From contig JANQEJ010000253.1 of assembly GCA_028278425.1 (NCBI GenBank), positions 1 to 64,000 of the forward strand: a stretch of 64,000 nt of DNA. Reading direction: 5' to 3'. The notes beneath the pieces are model-generated. The model saw only the letters and a list, made by a program, of their open reading frames with translations, was not told where the DNA came from and did no database searches. Origin of the DNA: Planctomycetota bacterium. Its GTDB lineage: Bacteria > Planctomycetota > UBA1135 > GCA-002686595. A program made the translations under genes and the position numbers. Below are positions 24,925-33,642 of this stretch, piece after piece (position 1 is the stretch's first letter; every line of letters begins with the position of its first letter).

Positions 24925-26133
24925 ATGCCGATGCTCGCGTCCATCACCGCACTCTTCTGCGCGATTCCGCTCGCTCAGGACGGACCGATTCCCCAGGACT
25001 GGGTGATCCAGAGCGGCCAGTCCTTCAACTACGACACCTCGCTCGGCCCGCTGCACCTGAACAGTCTCACCGTCCAGGTCGGCGGGTTTCTGCGGGTTCT
25101 CGGACCGCAGCCGTTCGTGCTCGTCGCGGACTCGTTCATCCAGATCGACGGCACCGTCGACGCGGGCGGTATCGACGCGAAGCAGGTGGGAACGCTCTTC
25201 ACACCCACGCAGCCGGAGATCGGAGCGATCGGCGGCCCCGGCGGCGGGCAAGGGGGCACGGGGAGCCCGGAGACCACGGGCTCGAGCAAGAAGGGCGGCG
25301 GCGGGAGCGTCGGCTTCCCGAGCGCGGCGGGCATCCTGCGCGGCGGCCAGGGCGGCGAGACGGGCTTCAGCCCTTCGGGGGACAAGGAGCAGCGCCGCGG
25401 AGCCGGCGGCGGCGGCGGCGCCTTCGGTCCCGACGAGCCGCCGCTCGTCGCCGAGGCCGGCAGCGACGGCCACCCGGCCGGCACCGGCGCCTGCACCTTG
25501 ACGAGCCCGCCGAAGGGCGGCCAGCCGAACCAGATCCCGTTCCAGGACGGGAACCCGCTGAACGACTTCTGGGGGCGCAAGCTCGATCCGGCGAGCGGGT
25601 CCGTGATCCACGGCGAGCTGAAGACGCCGCGCGCCGGCTACGGCGGCGGCGCGGGGGGCGACGCGATCCAGAGCTCCACCTTCCCGACGATCCCTTTCGG
25701 CCCGCCCTTCATCGACAAGAAGGGCGCGGGCGCCGGCGGCGGAGGAGGACTCCTGGTCTTCGTCACGCCGGTGATCACGGTCGGCTCCCTCGGCGAGCTC
25801 CGCGTGGACGGCGGCGACGGCGCGACCGGCGAAAACGTGATCGCCTTCGACCACATCGCGGGCAGCTCCGGCGGCGGCTCGGGCGGGATGATGATCTTGC
25901 AGGCGGAGCTCATCGACCTTTCGCAGGCGAGCGCGGACGCCCTGACCGCGATCGGCGGCGAGGGCGGTATCGGCAGCACGAGCGGCATCCTCGGTCTGAG
26001 CAAAGGCGGCAACGGAGGGCCGGGGCTCGTGCAGTTGCACACGCGCAATCCCGCGAACGTGCTGCTGCGGGTGGGCTCGACGCTCGACGACCTGACGGCG
26101 CCGAACGGGCACGTCTTGCTGCCGGAGCTTTAG
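24925..26133 (+). CDS. Secreted glycine-rich protein
   Basis: The protein has 402 residues. A signal peptide (residues 1-18, ending PLAQD) is followed by a beta-rich N-terminal part and a long Gly-rich body (GGPGGGQGG, GAGGGGGAF, GGEGGIGS). Short strands such as L-G-E-L-R-V-D-G-G-D-G recur, as in parallel beta-helix or adhesin-like exported proteins. No enzyme motif is seen. GAGGAG is seven bases before the ATG. The stop overlaps that of the convergent gene by four bases. The 125 bases before it contain TACCCT near 24816 and no gene. The function is unknown, perhaps a surface structural protein. Confidence 0.7.
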   Translation: MPMLASITALFCAIPLAQDGPIPQDWVIQSGQSFNYDTSLGPLHLNSLTVQVGGFLRVLGPQPFVLVADSFIQIDGTVDAGGIDAKQVGTLFTPTQPEIGAIGGPGGGQGGTGSPETTGSSKKGGGGSVGFPSAAGILRGGQGGETGFSPSGDKEQRRGAGGGGGAFGPDEPPLVAEAGSDGHPAGTGACTLTSPPKGGQPNQIPFQDGNPLNDFWGRKLDPASGSVIHGELKTPRAGYGGGAGGDAIQSSTFPTIPFGPPFIDKKGAGAGGGGGLLVFVTPVITVGSLGELRVDGGDGATGENVIAFDHIAGSSGGGSGGMMILQAELIDLSQASADALTAIGGEGGIGSTSGILGLSKGGNGGPGLVQLHTRNPANVLLRVGSTLDDLTAPNGHVLLPEL

Positions 26134-29100
26134 AGCTCGCGCACCCGCAGGTTCCGCAGCCGGATCGAGCTCGTTCCGGCGTGGAGCTGGAAGCCCAGCC
26201 GCCCCTCCGCGACCGCGTCGTCGCGGAGGTCGGTCGTGACGGAGCCGTTGACCTCGATCCGCAGCCGGTCGCCGCGCGCCTCGACGACGTAGTGGTTCCA
26301 GCCGTCGACGTCGACCACGGGGGACCACACCTCCTCGGGCGCGCGGTGGAGCATGCCGCGGCGGCCCTCTTCGTAGAGCGAGCCCCAGTAGACTTGGCCG
26401 GCGTCGGCCTGGTAGCCGTGCAGGCCGTAGCCCTCGACGCGCTGCGAGCGGAACTGCAGGCCGCTGTTGCCGGCGACGACGCGCAGGTCGAACTCGAGCA
26501 CGAAGTCCGCGTAAGTCCCTTCGCTGATCAGGAAGGACGAGCCTGGCAGACCCTCGCCGTCGCCGGCGATGAGGCCGTCGTCGACCCTCCAGATCGACGC
26601 GTCGAAGATCCAGCCGTCGAGGGTCTCGCCGTCGAAGAGGGTCGTCCACTCCGACGTCTCGGGCGGATGGGGTCGCGCGTCGGACTCGAGGAAGAAGAAG
26701 AGGTCGGCCACCTCCTCGAGCGTGAGCCCGTCCAGGAGCGCGTTCGGCATGAGCGAAAGCTCGGCCGGACGCCGCTCCTCGATCTCCGTCGGCGTCAGGG
26801 TGACGCGCGTGCCGTCGGTCCGTGCGAGCACGAGCTTCGCGCCGTCGTCGACCACGGGGAGACCGGACTCGACGCCGCCGCCGACGAGGAACGCCTCGAC
26901 CGCGCGGTAGGCCTCGGGCACCTGCCGCGAGGGATGGACGATCGTGTCGAGCATGTCCGCGCGCGAGAAGCGGTTGACGGCCGTGGATAGATCGGGCCCG
27001 AGCTCGCCGCCGGTGCCGTCCATCGGATGACATCGCGCGCACCCCGCGTCGAAGACGCGCGCGCCTTCTTGGAGCGAGCGCCGCTCCTCGTCGAGGGCGC
27101 GGCCGAGGAAGGCGAGCGTCGCGTCGTAACCCCACGGCGTTCCGCCGTAGGCGGGCGGCGGCGTCCAGGCGGCGGGGACCGGGACGCCGCTCTCGAAGTC
27201 GAGGAGGTGCGCGTGCTCCGCGCCGAACACCGCGCGCGCGTCCTCGGCGATGCGGTCGACGTAGCCGCCGAAGCTCATGCCGCCGCTCCAGCGGCTCGCC
27301 GCGGCGAGCCAGCCGGCGAATTCCTCGCGCGTCGCGTCGGTCCACCCGCGCGGGATCGCGCGCAGGCAGTAGGCGAGGTGGACCTGCTCCGCGCGCGAGC
27401 CCTCGGTGCGCAACCCTTTCAGGAGCGCCTCGACCGCGCCGTCGGGGGCGAGGTGGGCGACGATCAGCGCGAGCTCGCGGTCCGTCTCGCGGTCCCCGGT
27501 CGGATAGCGCTGCAGGATCATCCGCGCCAACGCCGGATCCAACTCCGCGGGCGCGTCCGGATCGAGGAGGAAGAGCTGCAGCGCGCGGAGCGCCACGCGG
27601 CGCGCGAGCCCCTCTTCGACGAGAAGCCCCGCCGCGCGGTGGATCCCGCGCAGGCAGTCCTCGGGGTCTTCGCGTTCCAATCCGAGCCGCGCCGCGACCA
27701 CGAGTCCCTCGGCGAGCGCGAGGGGATCGAGCCCGCCGGGGAGGTTGACGGCGCGCAGGTTCGTTCGTTCGAGCGCGCGCGCCGCGGCGTAGCGCGCGAA
27801 GCGATCCGGGTCGGACAGGTGCTCCAGGACCAGCGACCGCGGCGTGTCGTCCCCGTACGACGGCCACGCCCGGGGTCCGGGCGTCGCGGCGACGCCGGTC
27901 TCGCCCTCGTAGACCAGCCGGTAGAGCCAACCCTCCGTCCCGCGGCCGCCCGTGCTGAAGAGGAGCGAGCCGTCGGGCGCCACTTCGAGGTCCGTCACGT
28001 TCAGCGGGCGACCGAGCACGAGCTCCTCCGCCTCCGCGGTGTAGCTCAGACCCTGGGGGCGGAGATGAAAGGCCACGATGCGCCCGCGCGACCAGTCGCC
28101 GCACAGGATCGCGCCCCGGTAGCGCGCGGGGAACATCGCCCCGTCGTAGTGCTCCACGCCGGTCGGCGACCCCCGTCCGACCTCGCACGCGGGCGGCAGG
28201 GAATCCGCGTAGCTCGCCGGCCACTTCGTCGTTCCCGTGCGCCAGCCGTACTCGCCGCCGGGAACGACGTGGACCAACCGCACCTCGCGATACCACGGCA
28301 GGCCCAGGTCCCACTCCATGTCGGAGTCGAACGTGAAGAGGTCGCCGTACGCGTTGAAGGCGAGGTCGTAGTGATTCCGGAACCCGCCGGCGAGAACGCG
28401 CCACTCGCGCCCCTCGCGGTCGACGCGGACGACGACTCCGCCGGGCGCGCCGACGTCGGTCGCGTGGCCGCGCGGGTCCTGGAAGGAGGGGAGCAGGTGC
28501 CCCTCGTAGTAGAGGTGGTAGGGAGACGCTTCGCTCCACTCGCTCGCGACCGACGAGTGGTTGCCCACGGCGACGTAGAGCGCGCCGTCCGGGCCCGCGA
28601 CCACCGCGTGGGGACCGTGCTCGCCGGTCCCGCCATCGAACTTGCCGAGCAGCACGGGCTCGCCGGGGTCGTCGCCGTCGACGCGGTACAGCCCGGGCCC
28701 GTCCGGTCCGCGTCCGACGGCGAAGAGCAAGCCCTCCGACCAGAGCAGTCCCTGGCAGTGCGTGAGCTCGTCGGTGAACGGCTCCTCCGCGTCGAACGCG
28801 CCGTCGCCGTCCTCGTCGACGAGCCGCACGATGCCGTCGTCCTGCGCGCCGAGCAGCGGTCGGCCGTCGCCGTCGAGGGTGAGCGAGAGATAGGACCCGA
28901 GTCCGCGCCACGCCTCCTCCACGCGGAAGCCCGGGGGCACCTCGAAGCTCCGCTCGCGCGGCTCTTCGAAGCGGAGCTCGCCCCACGGCCCGTCGCCGTA
29001 GGCGCCGAAGACGCGGGCGGGCCGCCATTCGTCGCCGTCCTCCGCGCGCGTGAGCCAGTCGGAGTCGGTGACCAGCCAGGCTCGGGACCCGTCGAAGAGC

Positions 29101-29468
29101 TCGACGTCGAGGATGGCGATCATGGCCGCCGGTCCGCCGTCGTTCTTCGCGGTCACCTCGACGACGTTTTCCCCGCTGTGAAGGAGCTCGGCGACGTCGT
29201 AGCGCAGCGCGACGTTCCAGTCGCGGCCCTTGCCGACGACGTCCCCGTTGATCGAGCAGTCGTACGCGTTGTCGGCCGTGATCGTCAGCGTCGCCGCGCG
29301 CACGTCGCCGTCGAGAACGATCGAGCGGCGGAAGTCGCAGCTCTCGCCGCTCGGGCGGTCGAATTCCTCCGCCCACGAGCCCCAGATCCACTTCGCGTCG
29401 GCGGGGCCCTGCGCTTCCGGCGTCGCGGTGAGGAAAAACCCGAGCATGGAGCCCCAGAGGAGTCTCAT
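26130..29468 (-). CDS. PVC-type haem-binding dehydrogenase-like protein with DUF1080 domain
   Basis: The protein has 1112 residues with a signal peptide ending TPEAQ. The order is: a jelly-roll like the N-domain of rhamnosidases (residues 20-165, KWIWGSW start); a six-bladed propeller of the sugar or sorbosone dehydrogenase type (about 175-530, with repeated D-G-x-L-Y/L-F motifs); helical HEAT-like repeats (about 545-770); a cytochrome c site C-A-R-C-H near 810 followed by G-G-E-L-G-P-D-L; and a C-terminal DUF1080 or 3-keto-disaccharide-hydrolase-like lectin fold starting WTTLFDGETLDGW. This composite is characteristic of Planctomycetota and Verrucomicrobia. It probably oxidises or binds sugars at the cell surface; the substrate is unknown. 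Confidence 0.88.
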   Translation of the reverse strand: MRLLWGSMLGFFLTATPEAQGPADAKWIWGSWAEEFDRPSGESCDFRRSIVLDGDVRAATLTITADNAYDCSINGDVVGKGRDWNVALRYDVAELLHSGENVVEVTAKNDGGPAAMIAILDVELFDGSRAWLVTDSDWLTRAEDGDEWRPARVFGAYGDGPWGELRFEEPRERSFEVPPGFRVEEAWRGLGSYLSLTLDGDGRPLLGAQDDGIVRLVDEDGDGAFDAEEPFTDELTHCQGLLWSEGLLFAVGRGPDGPGLYRVDGDDPGEPVLLGKFDGGTGEHGPHAVVAGPDGALYVAVGNHSSVASEWSEASPYHLYYEGHLLPSFQDPRGHATDVGAPGGVVVRVDREGREWRVLAGGFRNHYDLAFNAYGDLFTFDSDMEWDLGLPWYREVRLVHVVPGGEYGWRTGTTKWPASYADSLPPACEVGRGSPTGVEHYDGAMFPARYRGAILCGDWSRGRIVAFHLRPQGLSYTAEAEELVLGRPLNVTDLEVAPDGSLLFSTGGRGTEGWLYRLVYEGETGVAATPGPRAWPSYGDDTPRSLVLEHLSDPDRFARYAAARALERTNLRAVNLPGGLDPLALAEGLVVAARLGLEREDPEDCLRGIHRAAGLLVEEGLARRVALRALQLFLLDPDAPAELDPALARMILQRYPTGDRETDRELALIVAHLAPDGAVEALLKGLRTEGSRAEQVHLAYCLRAIPRGWTDATREEFAGWLAAASRWSGGMSFGGYVDRIAEDARAVFGAEHAHLLDFESGVPVPAAWTPPPAYGGTPWGYDATLAFLGRALDEERRSLQEGARVFDAGCARCHPMDGTGGELGPDLSTAVNRFSRADMLDTIVHPSRQVPEAYRAVEAFLVGGGVESGLPVVDDGAKLVLARTDGTRVTLTPTEIEERRPAELSLMPNALLDGLTLEEVADLFFFLESDARPHPPETSEWTTLFDGETLDGWIFDASIWRVDDGLIAGDGEGLPGSSFLISEGTYADFVLEFDLRVVAGNSGLQFRSQRVEGYGLHGYQADAGQVYWGSLYEEGRRGMLHRAPEEVWSPVVDVDGWNHYVVEARGDRLRIEVNGSVTTDLRDDAVAEGRLGFQLHAGTSSIRLRNLRVREL

Positions 29469-29627
29469 GGCCCGCCATGTTGCCCGCGGGCTGCGTGCGG
29501 CGGGGAGAAGAATGCAAAAGAGCTACGGAGAGACGGCCCGACGACGCCGGTGGGGCCGCCGCTTTCGCGGTAGCATGACCCGTGCATTCCCCGTCGCTTC
29601 GACCCGAGCTTTCACAGGACGGCTGCC

Positions 29628-30116
29628 ATGAAACGACTGGTTCTCGCGCTCTCGCTCCTCGCCCTTCCGCTGACGGGCCACGCCGCCGACGGTGACGGCC
29701 CGTGCATCTTCAGCGGCATCACGACTTCGGACTTCGGCTCCGGATCCGGCTTCCTCCAGCCGAGCGTGATCACGTACGGCTTCGACCCGACCAACTGCTC
29801 GCTCGCCTGGAAGATCGACGCGCCGACGTGCTGCAACGTGCTGGTCACCGCGAACTTCCTCGCCGTGGGGAGCGCCCCCGATCCGGTCGGCGTCCCGCTC
29901 GGGCCGCCCTTTTACGCGGGTAGCGTCTTCCACATCACGAGCCTGAGCTTCCTGCTCGGCCCCTTCACCGGCATCGGCGGGACGATCGGCCTGCCCGCCG
30001 ACCCAACGCTGATCGGCCTTCCGCTGCCGGTGCAGGGCGTCGTCGAGTTCTTCACGACGATCGGCGGCGGCTTCGACTACGGCGTCACGCAGGGGACGGT
30101 CCTTCAGCTCCAATAG
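29628..30116 (+). CDS. Small secreted protein of unknown function
   Basis: The product has 162 residues with a clear signal peptide (LALSLLALPLTGHAAD). The mature protein is beta-rich, has four Cys (two adjacent, in T-C-C-N), and ends in G-V-V-E-F-F-T-T-I-G-G-G-F-D-Y-G-V-T-Q-G. Its closing pattern recalls the tail module of larger exported proteins here, so it may be a free-standing copy of that fold. TAGCAT lies 50 bases upstream of the ATG, and AGGACGG is ten bases upstream. The function is not recognised. Confidence 0.65.
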   Translation: MKRLVLALSLLALPLTGHAADGDGPCIFSGITTSDFGSGSGFLQPSVITYGFDPTNCSLAWKIDAPTCCNVLVTANFLAVGSAPDPVGVPLGPPFYAGSVFHITSLSFLLGPFTGIGGTIGLPADPTLIGLPLPVQGVVEFFTTIGGGFDYGVTQGTVLQLQ

Positions 30117-30155
30117 GCGCGTCTCCAAGAGAGCCCGCAACGGTCTTCGTCGGGT

Positions 30156-32108
30156 CTACTGGGGCGCATCAGCTCGATCCGAGAGCAAGATCTGAAGTCC
30201 CGGATTGGCTTGGCGAAGGTCCGAGACTCCGGATCCGCGAAGTCGTCGACAGTTGCGGAGATCGAGCGTTCGGAGCTGGTCGAGGTCGGCCAGGTGCCGC
30301 AAGCCTTCGTCGGTCAGCCCGTCGCAGTTGCTGAGGTCGAGGTTCCGGAGCTTGTCGAGCCTGGCGATGTGCCGCAGGCCTTCGTCGGTCAGCCCCTCGC
30401 AGAAGCTGAGGTCGAGGGTCTGGAGGTGGTCGAGCTCGGCGACCCTAGAGAACAGCTCAGCGCCAGCGAAGCGGCGTAGCCTCAGAGTGCGAAGCGCTCT
30501 CATCCTGGCGTCCAGTTTCTTGAAGGCCAGCTCGACGACCCTGGGGTCCGAATCCAGGGAGACGATGTCACCCCTTTCATCCGTGACGACGATGGCTCCG
30601 AGGTCCCGAAGGTCTTGGATCGCTTGGCGTGCCTGCCATTGGGGGAACCACGAGATCCCGATGGCCGCGAGCACCCAGATGGAGAGCGAGGCATACGCCA
30701 GAGTGGAACGAGCCCTCTCGAACCACGTGCCGGGCCATTTGCCCAGCAGCAGGGCGATCTGTCGCGCGACAAAGTCGTGCGAGACTTCCCAAACCTCCTG
30801 GTCCTTGTCCAGAGGTCGAACCAGACCGTCGTTTCCGAGCCGTATCAGGACCGCCCTGACGCAGTTCCTGGAGAAACCGGTGTTCTCCGCGAGGTCGTCG
30901 ATGGCATGGGAATGTTTGTTCCCGGTGTCGATCGTCATGAATCGCAGCACGGTCGGCGCGTGGTCACGAACGTCGGCCGCGAAGATGCACTCCTCGAGAT
31001 GCTCGCGGAGCATCGTCCCCGGACGCTTCTTCCCGACATCGATGCTCAAGTCCGCCCCGAGCCGTCGCTTCAGCGCGGTGCCGAGGAAGTTGACCGTGAT
31101 TGGACGGACCAGGCGCTCCTCCTCCTCGAGCTCGGCGGCTTCGTCCATGATGGCGTCGAGGAGCTTGTCGCCGAGCCGGACTCCGGGAGCCTGGGCTAAG
31201 AAGTGCCGCGCGTCCGCTCGGGTGAACGGGCCGACCACGCGCCAGTTGGCGTCAAGACGAGGCGAGGGCAGGTTCCGTTCTACGAGCTCCGAGCCGTAGC
31301 TCCGAAAGACGATCAGCGCCTTGAAGCCTGGGATGGGAGTCGTGACGAGCGAGCTCACGAGGCGTTCCAGAGAGCGCCGCAGGCTGAAGTTCCGCTCGCG
31401 AAGGATCGTGAACTCTTCGAATTGGTCGAAAACGACCAGGAGCCTCTCTTTTCTCTTGGCCAGGTACGTGCAGGCCCTCTCGAGGAGAGCCCTCGGGTCG
31501 GTCTCATTCACGGGCGGTCGAGACCAGACGGCGTCCGGACGGAGAAGGCTCCGAACGAGCTCACCGACGGGGTCTTCGTAGCCCCGTACCATCAGGGTCC
31601 GAGTCGCCGGCGATCGTTTCCGGAGCCTGGGAAGGACGGAGGCCTGGAGCAACGAGCTCTTGCCGCAGCCGGACCTCCCGGTGAGGTAAAGGAGGGGCTC
31701 CTCCGACGCGACGATCCAGTTGAAGACCTCGTCGTGAACGTTGTCCGGGCGCGAATACCTCTTGATGTCGGCGGGGCTGTCGGAATAGGGGTAGAGGCGG
31801 AAGTAGTCTGGATCTTTGAGGCGTCCCTTCAGCCCCTCGTCGTCCAGCCGCCGCTCACGGCGGCGACGCAGATGGTCCGGCACGCTCTTGAAGAGCACCG
31901 CCGTGATGAGCGTGCCCGCGACGAGGAGGCCGAGCAGCCGGCCGTGCGGATACTCGATCAGCTCGTTCAGCGGAACCAGAAGAGCGACGAGTGCGGCCAG
32001 CACCGCCGTCAGTGCGGCAACGTAGGTTCCGAACTCTCGCAAGACCCCGCGGAGCCACGGTAGCACACCAACCGTGTCGGTGGCCTTGGACGGGGGCTTA
32101 GTCTCCAT
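30156..32108 (-). CDS. Membrane STAND NTPase with winged helix and leucine-rich repeats
   Basis: The protein has about 650 residues. Two transmembrane helices (about 29-47 and 57-75) precede a P-loop NTPase with Walker A T-G-R-S-G-C-G-K-S-S (144-152) and Walker B L-L-V-V-F-D-Q-F-E-E-F (Asp228), the D-Q-F-E-E form typical of nSTAND1-type signalling ATPases. A winged-helix region (about 398-450) links to a third membrane helix (470-490) and then at least three leucine-rich repeats of 24-25 residues (T-L-D-L-S-F-C-E-G-L-T-D-E-G-L-R-H). STAND proteins act as switches in signalling and, in bacteria, in phage sensing. The G+C content is visibly lower than its neighbours. A TTG at 32117 is an alternative start. 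Confidence 0.85.
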   Translation of the reverse strand: METKPPSKATDTVGVLPWLRGVLREFGTYVAALTAVLAALVALLVPLNELIEYPHGRLLGLLVAGTLITAVLFKSVPDHLRRRRERRLDDEGLKGRLKDPDYFRLYPYSDSPADIKRYSRPDNVHDEVFNWIVASEEPLLYLTGRSGCGKSSLLQASVLPRLRKRSPATRTLMVRGYEDPVGELVRSLLRPDAVWSRPPVNETDPRALLERACTYLAKRKERLLVVFDQFEEFTILRERNFSLRRSLERLVSSLVTTPIPGFKALIVFRSYGSELVERNLPSPRLDANWRVVGPFTRADARHFLAQAPGVRLGDKLLDAIMDEAAELEEEERLVRPITVNFLGTALKRRLGADLSIDVGKKRPGTMLREHLEECIFAADVRDHAPTVLRFMTIDTGNKHSHAIDDLAENTGFSRNCVRAVLIRLGNDGLVRPLDKDQEVWEVSHDFVARQIALLLGKWPGTWFERARSTLAYASLSIWVLAAIGISWFPQWQARQAIQDLRDLGAIVVTDERGDIVSLDSDPRVVELAFKKLDARMRALRTLRLRRFAGAELFSRVAELDHLQTLDLSFCEGLTDEGLRHIARLDKLRNLDLSNCDGLTDEGLRHLADLDQLRTLDLRNCRRLRGSGVSDLRQANPGLQILLSDRADAPQ

Positions 32109-32117
32109 AGTCAGCAA

Positions 32118-32349
32118 TCAAGAACAGAGCCTAACGGGCCGCGCATCGTGCGGTCCACAAGGCGGGTCCCCGAGCACGGCGCCGCAGAGACTCGAGAGTA
32201 CCGTGCTGACTTCTCCCCTCGCTCTCGAGTGGCTCGTTGGAGACTCTGGCCGTCGATCAGGACGTTCGTCGGCGCGACCCGTCGAGCAACGCGCGCCGAC
32301 TTGCCACGCTCACGTTGGTGCGGTCGAATCTCTTGACGCGGATACGAGC
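32118..32349. other. Gene-free spacer behind the STAND gene
   Basis: No supported gene, long repeat or terminator is seen. A TAGGCT box on the minus strand (32128-32133) could serve the STAND gene. Confidence 0.5.
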
Positions 32350-33588
32350 CTACGGCGAGCGGTGCCAGACGAGCATGCAGTTCCGCACGGCTTCGTTCGT
32401 CAACTCCGCGCGCTCGTACCAGGCCGCCGGGCCGAGCTGCATGCCGGAGTCGCGCTTGTGGTAGTGGAACGCGCGGCGGGTGTGCGGGTCCCGCGGTAGC
32501 TCGAGATCGACGTCCGCGAGTCTCTCCGGCCACTCGCCGTGTTCGAGGCGGTGCAACTCAAGGACGAGGGCCGCGCGCGCGAGCTCGAGGCGCGCGTGTC
32601 CGATCTGCGCGGTGCCGACGGACGTGAGGTACTTCGGTGCGAACAGGACGTCGTCCCCTTCGTCCCAGTCCGGGTCCCGGGCGAGCGCGAAGATCTCGTG
32701 CGGCGGCCTCCGTGCCACGCCGAGCGCTTCTTCGTACGCGTCCGCCCAGTCCGTCATCGTGCTGTAGAAGAAGGGGCGCCACCACCAGTCGCGGAGGCTG
32801 GACGCCGACGAGCCCATGACCTCGGCCTCGGTCCCGGTTTCGATCAGCCGCAGGAATTCGGCCCCGTCGCCGCGCAGCGCACGGTCGAGGCGACCGACGT
32901 CGGACAGCGCGGCCAGCCGAGGCTCGAGCGCGGCTTGCAGCGGACGCGGGTCGAGCCCCTCGCTCTCGAGGGCGGTGTGGACGCTGTGTAGGACCATCGA
33001 GTGAAGCGCCTCGGCGACCATGAAGCCGATGAGCGAGCCGTCTTCGACCACTCGCGCGAAGTCGAGCGCCTGCGCGAAGTGCAGCGCCGCGAGGTCGGCC
33101 TTCGCGGGGTCGCCGGCCTCGAGCAGCGCGCGGCCGGTGAGGAGGTGGACCGCGTCGCGGCAGCTCATGAGCCGTGGCCGCCGACCGCTCGTGGGGACGT
33201 TGGCGGAGAGCACCTCGCCGCAGGCCTCGCTCGCGAGGACGGTCTCGAGATCCGCCAGGAGCGGGGCCGCGGACGCGATGACGCCCTCGAGCTCCGCGCG
33301 TGTGTCGTCGCTCCACGCGCTGTGGTCCATGGCGTTGCGGAGCGCCTCGCGGAGCTCTTCGGTCTCCTCGTCTCGGAGCTTCTCGAGCGCGCCGTGAAGG
33401 GTGACGTGCACGGCGAACGCGGCCGCGGAGCGCTTCGCGTCCATCTCGTCGGGCTGGACGAGGAGCTTGCGCTCCTCGATCTCCGCCAGCCGCGTCCGGT
33501 AGCGGTGACCGGCGACGCCGGTCCAGACGAGGTGCGCGGCGAAGGGGACGAGGGTCAGGCTGGAGAGGACGACGTAGCGAAAGCGCAT
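32350..33588 (-). CDS. Membrane-anchored helical protein of unknown function
   Basis: The protein has 412 residues. One N-terminal membrane segment (residues 6-27) precedes a long, mostly helical, acidic region. Recurrent patterns such as A-L-H-F-A-Q-A-L-D-F-A-R and A-R-L-E-L-A-R-A-A-L-V-L-E-L-H-R, and a final segment with W-P-E-R-L-A-D-V-D-L and L-P-R-D-P-H-T, resemble uncharacterised planctomycete proteins in which the end of the chain reads like a processed, pilin-like tail. No catalytic motif is seen. The ATG at 33588 is chosen because the hydrophobic anchor begins there. It is divergent from the S41-like lipoprotein gene with 54 bases between. Confidence 0.65.
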   Translation of the reverse strand: MRFRYVVLSSLTLVPFAAHLVWTGVAGHRYRTRLAEIEERKLLVQPDEMDAKRSAAAFAVHVTLHGALEKLRDEETEELREALRNAMDHSAWSDDTRAELEGVIASAAPLLADLETVLASEACGEVLSANVPTSGRRPRLMSCRDAVHLLTGRALLEAGDPAKADLAALHFAQALDFARVVEDGSLIGFMVAEALHSMVLHSVHTALESEGLDPRPLQAALEPRLAALSDVGRLDRALRGDGAEFLRLIETGTEAEVMGSSASSLRDWWWRPFFYSTMTDWADAYEEALGVARRPPHEIFALARDPDWDEGDDVLFAPKYLTSVGTAQIGHARLELARAALVLELHRLEHGEWPERLADVDLELPRDPHTRRAFHYHKRDSGMQLGPAAWYERAELTNEAVRNCMLVWHRSP

Positions 33589-33630
33589 CCCCCGCCTATC
33601 GACCGTGTCGTCCCGGAAGCTGGAAATGGA

Positions 33631-33636
33631 TACCGT
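33631..33636 (+). promoter_or_regulatory. -10-like box TACCGT for the 33643 start
   Basis: TACCGT (in GGATACCGT) is six bases before the GTG at 33643 with no Shine-Dalgarno sequence, compatible with a leaderless message. Confidence 0.4.
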
Positions 33637-33642
33637 TGCGCC

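Noticed and set aside
24814-29517. A 1567-codon minus-strand frame across the glycine-rich and dehydrogenase genes
   Set aside because: The composition is Arg/Gly/Ala-rich noise, and the real gene on that strand (26130-29468) uses a different frame.
30156-32349. A defence island
   Set aside because: Only one STAND gene is present, with no nuclease, toxin, methylase or transposase beside it.
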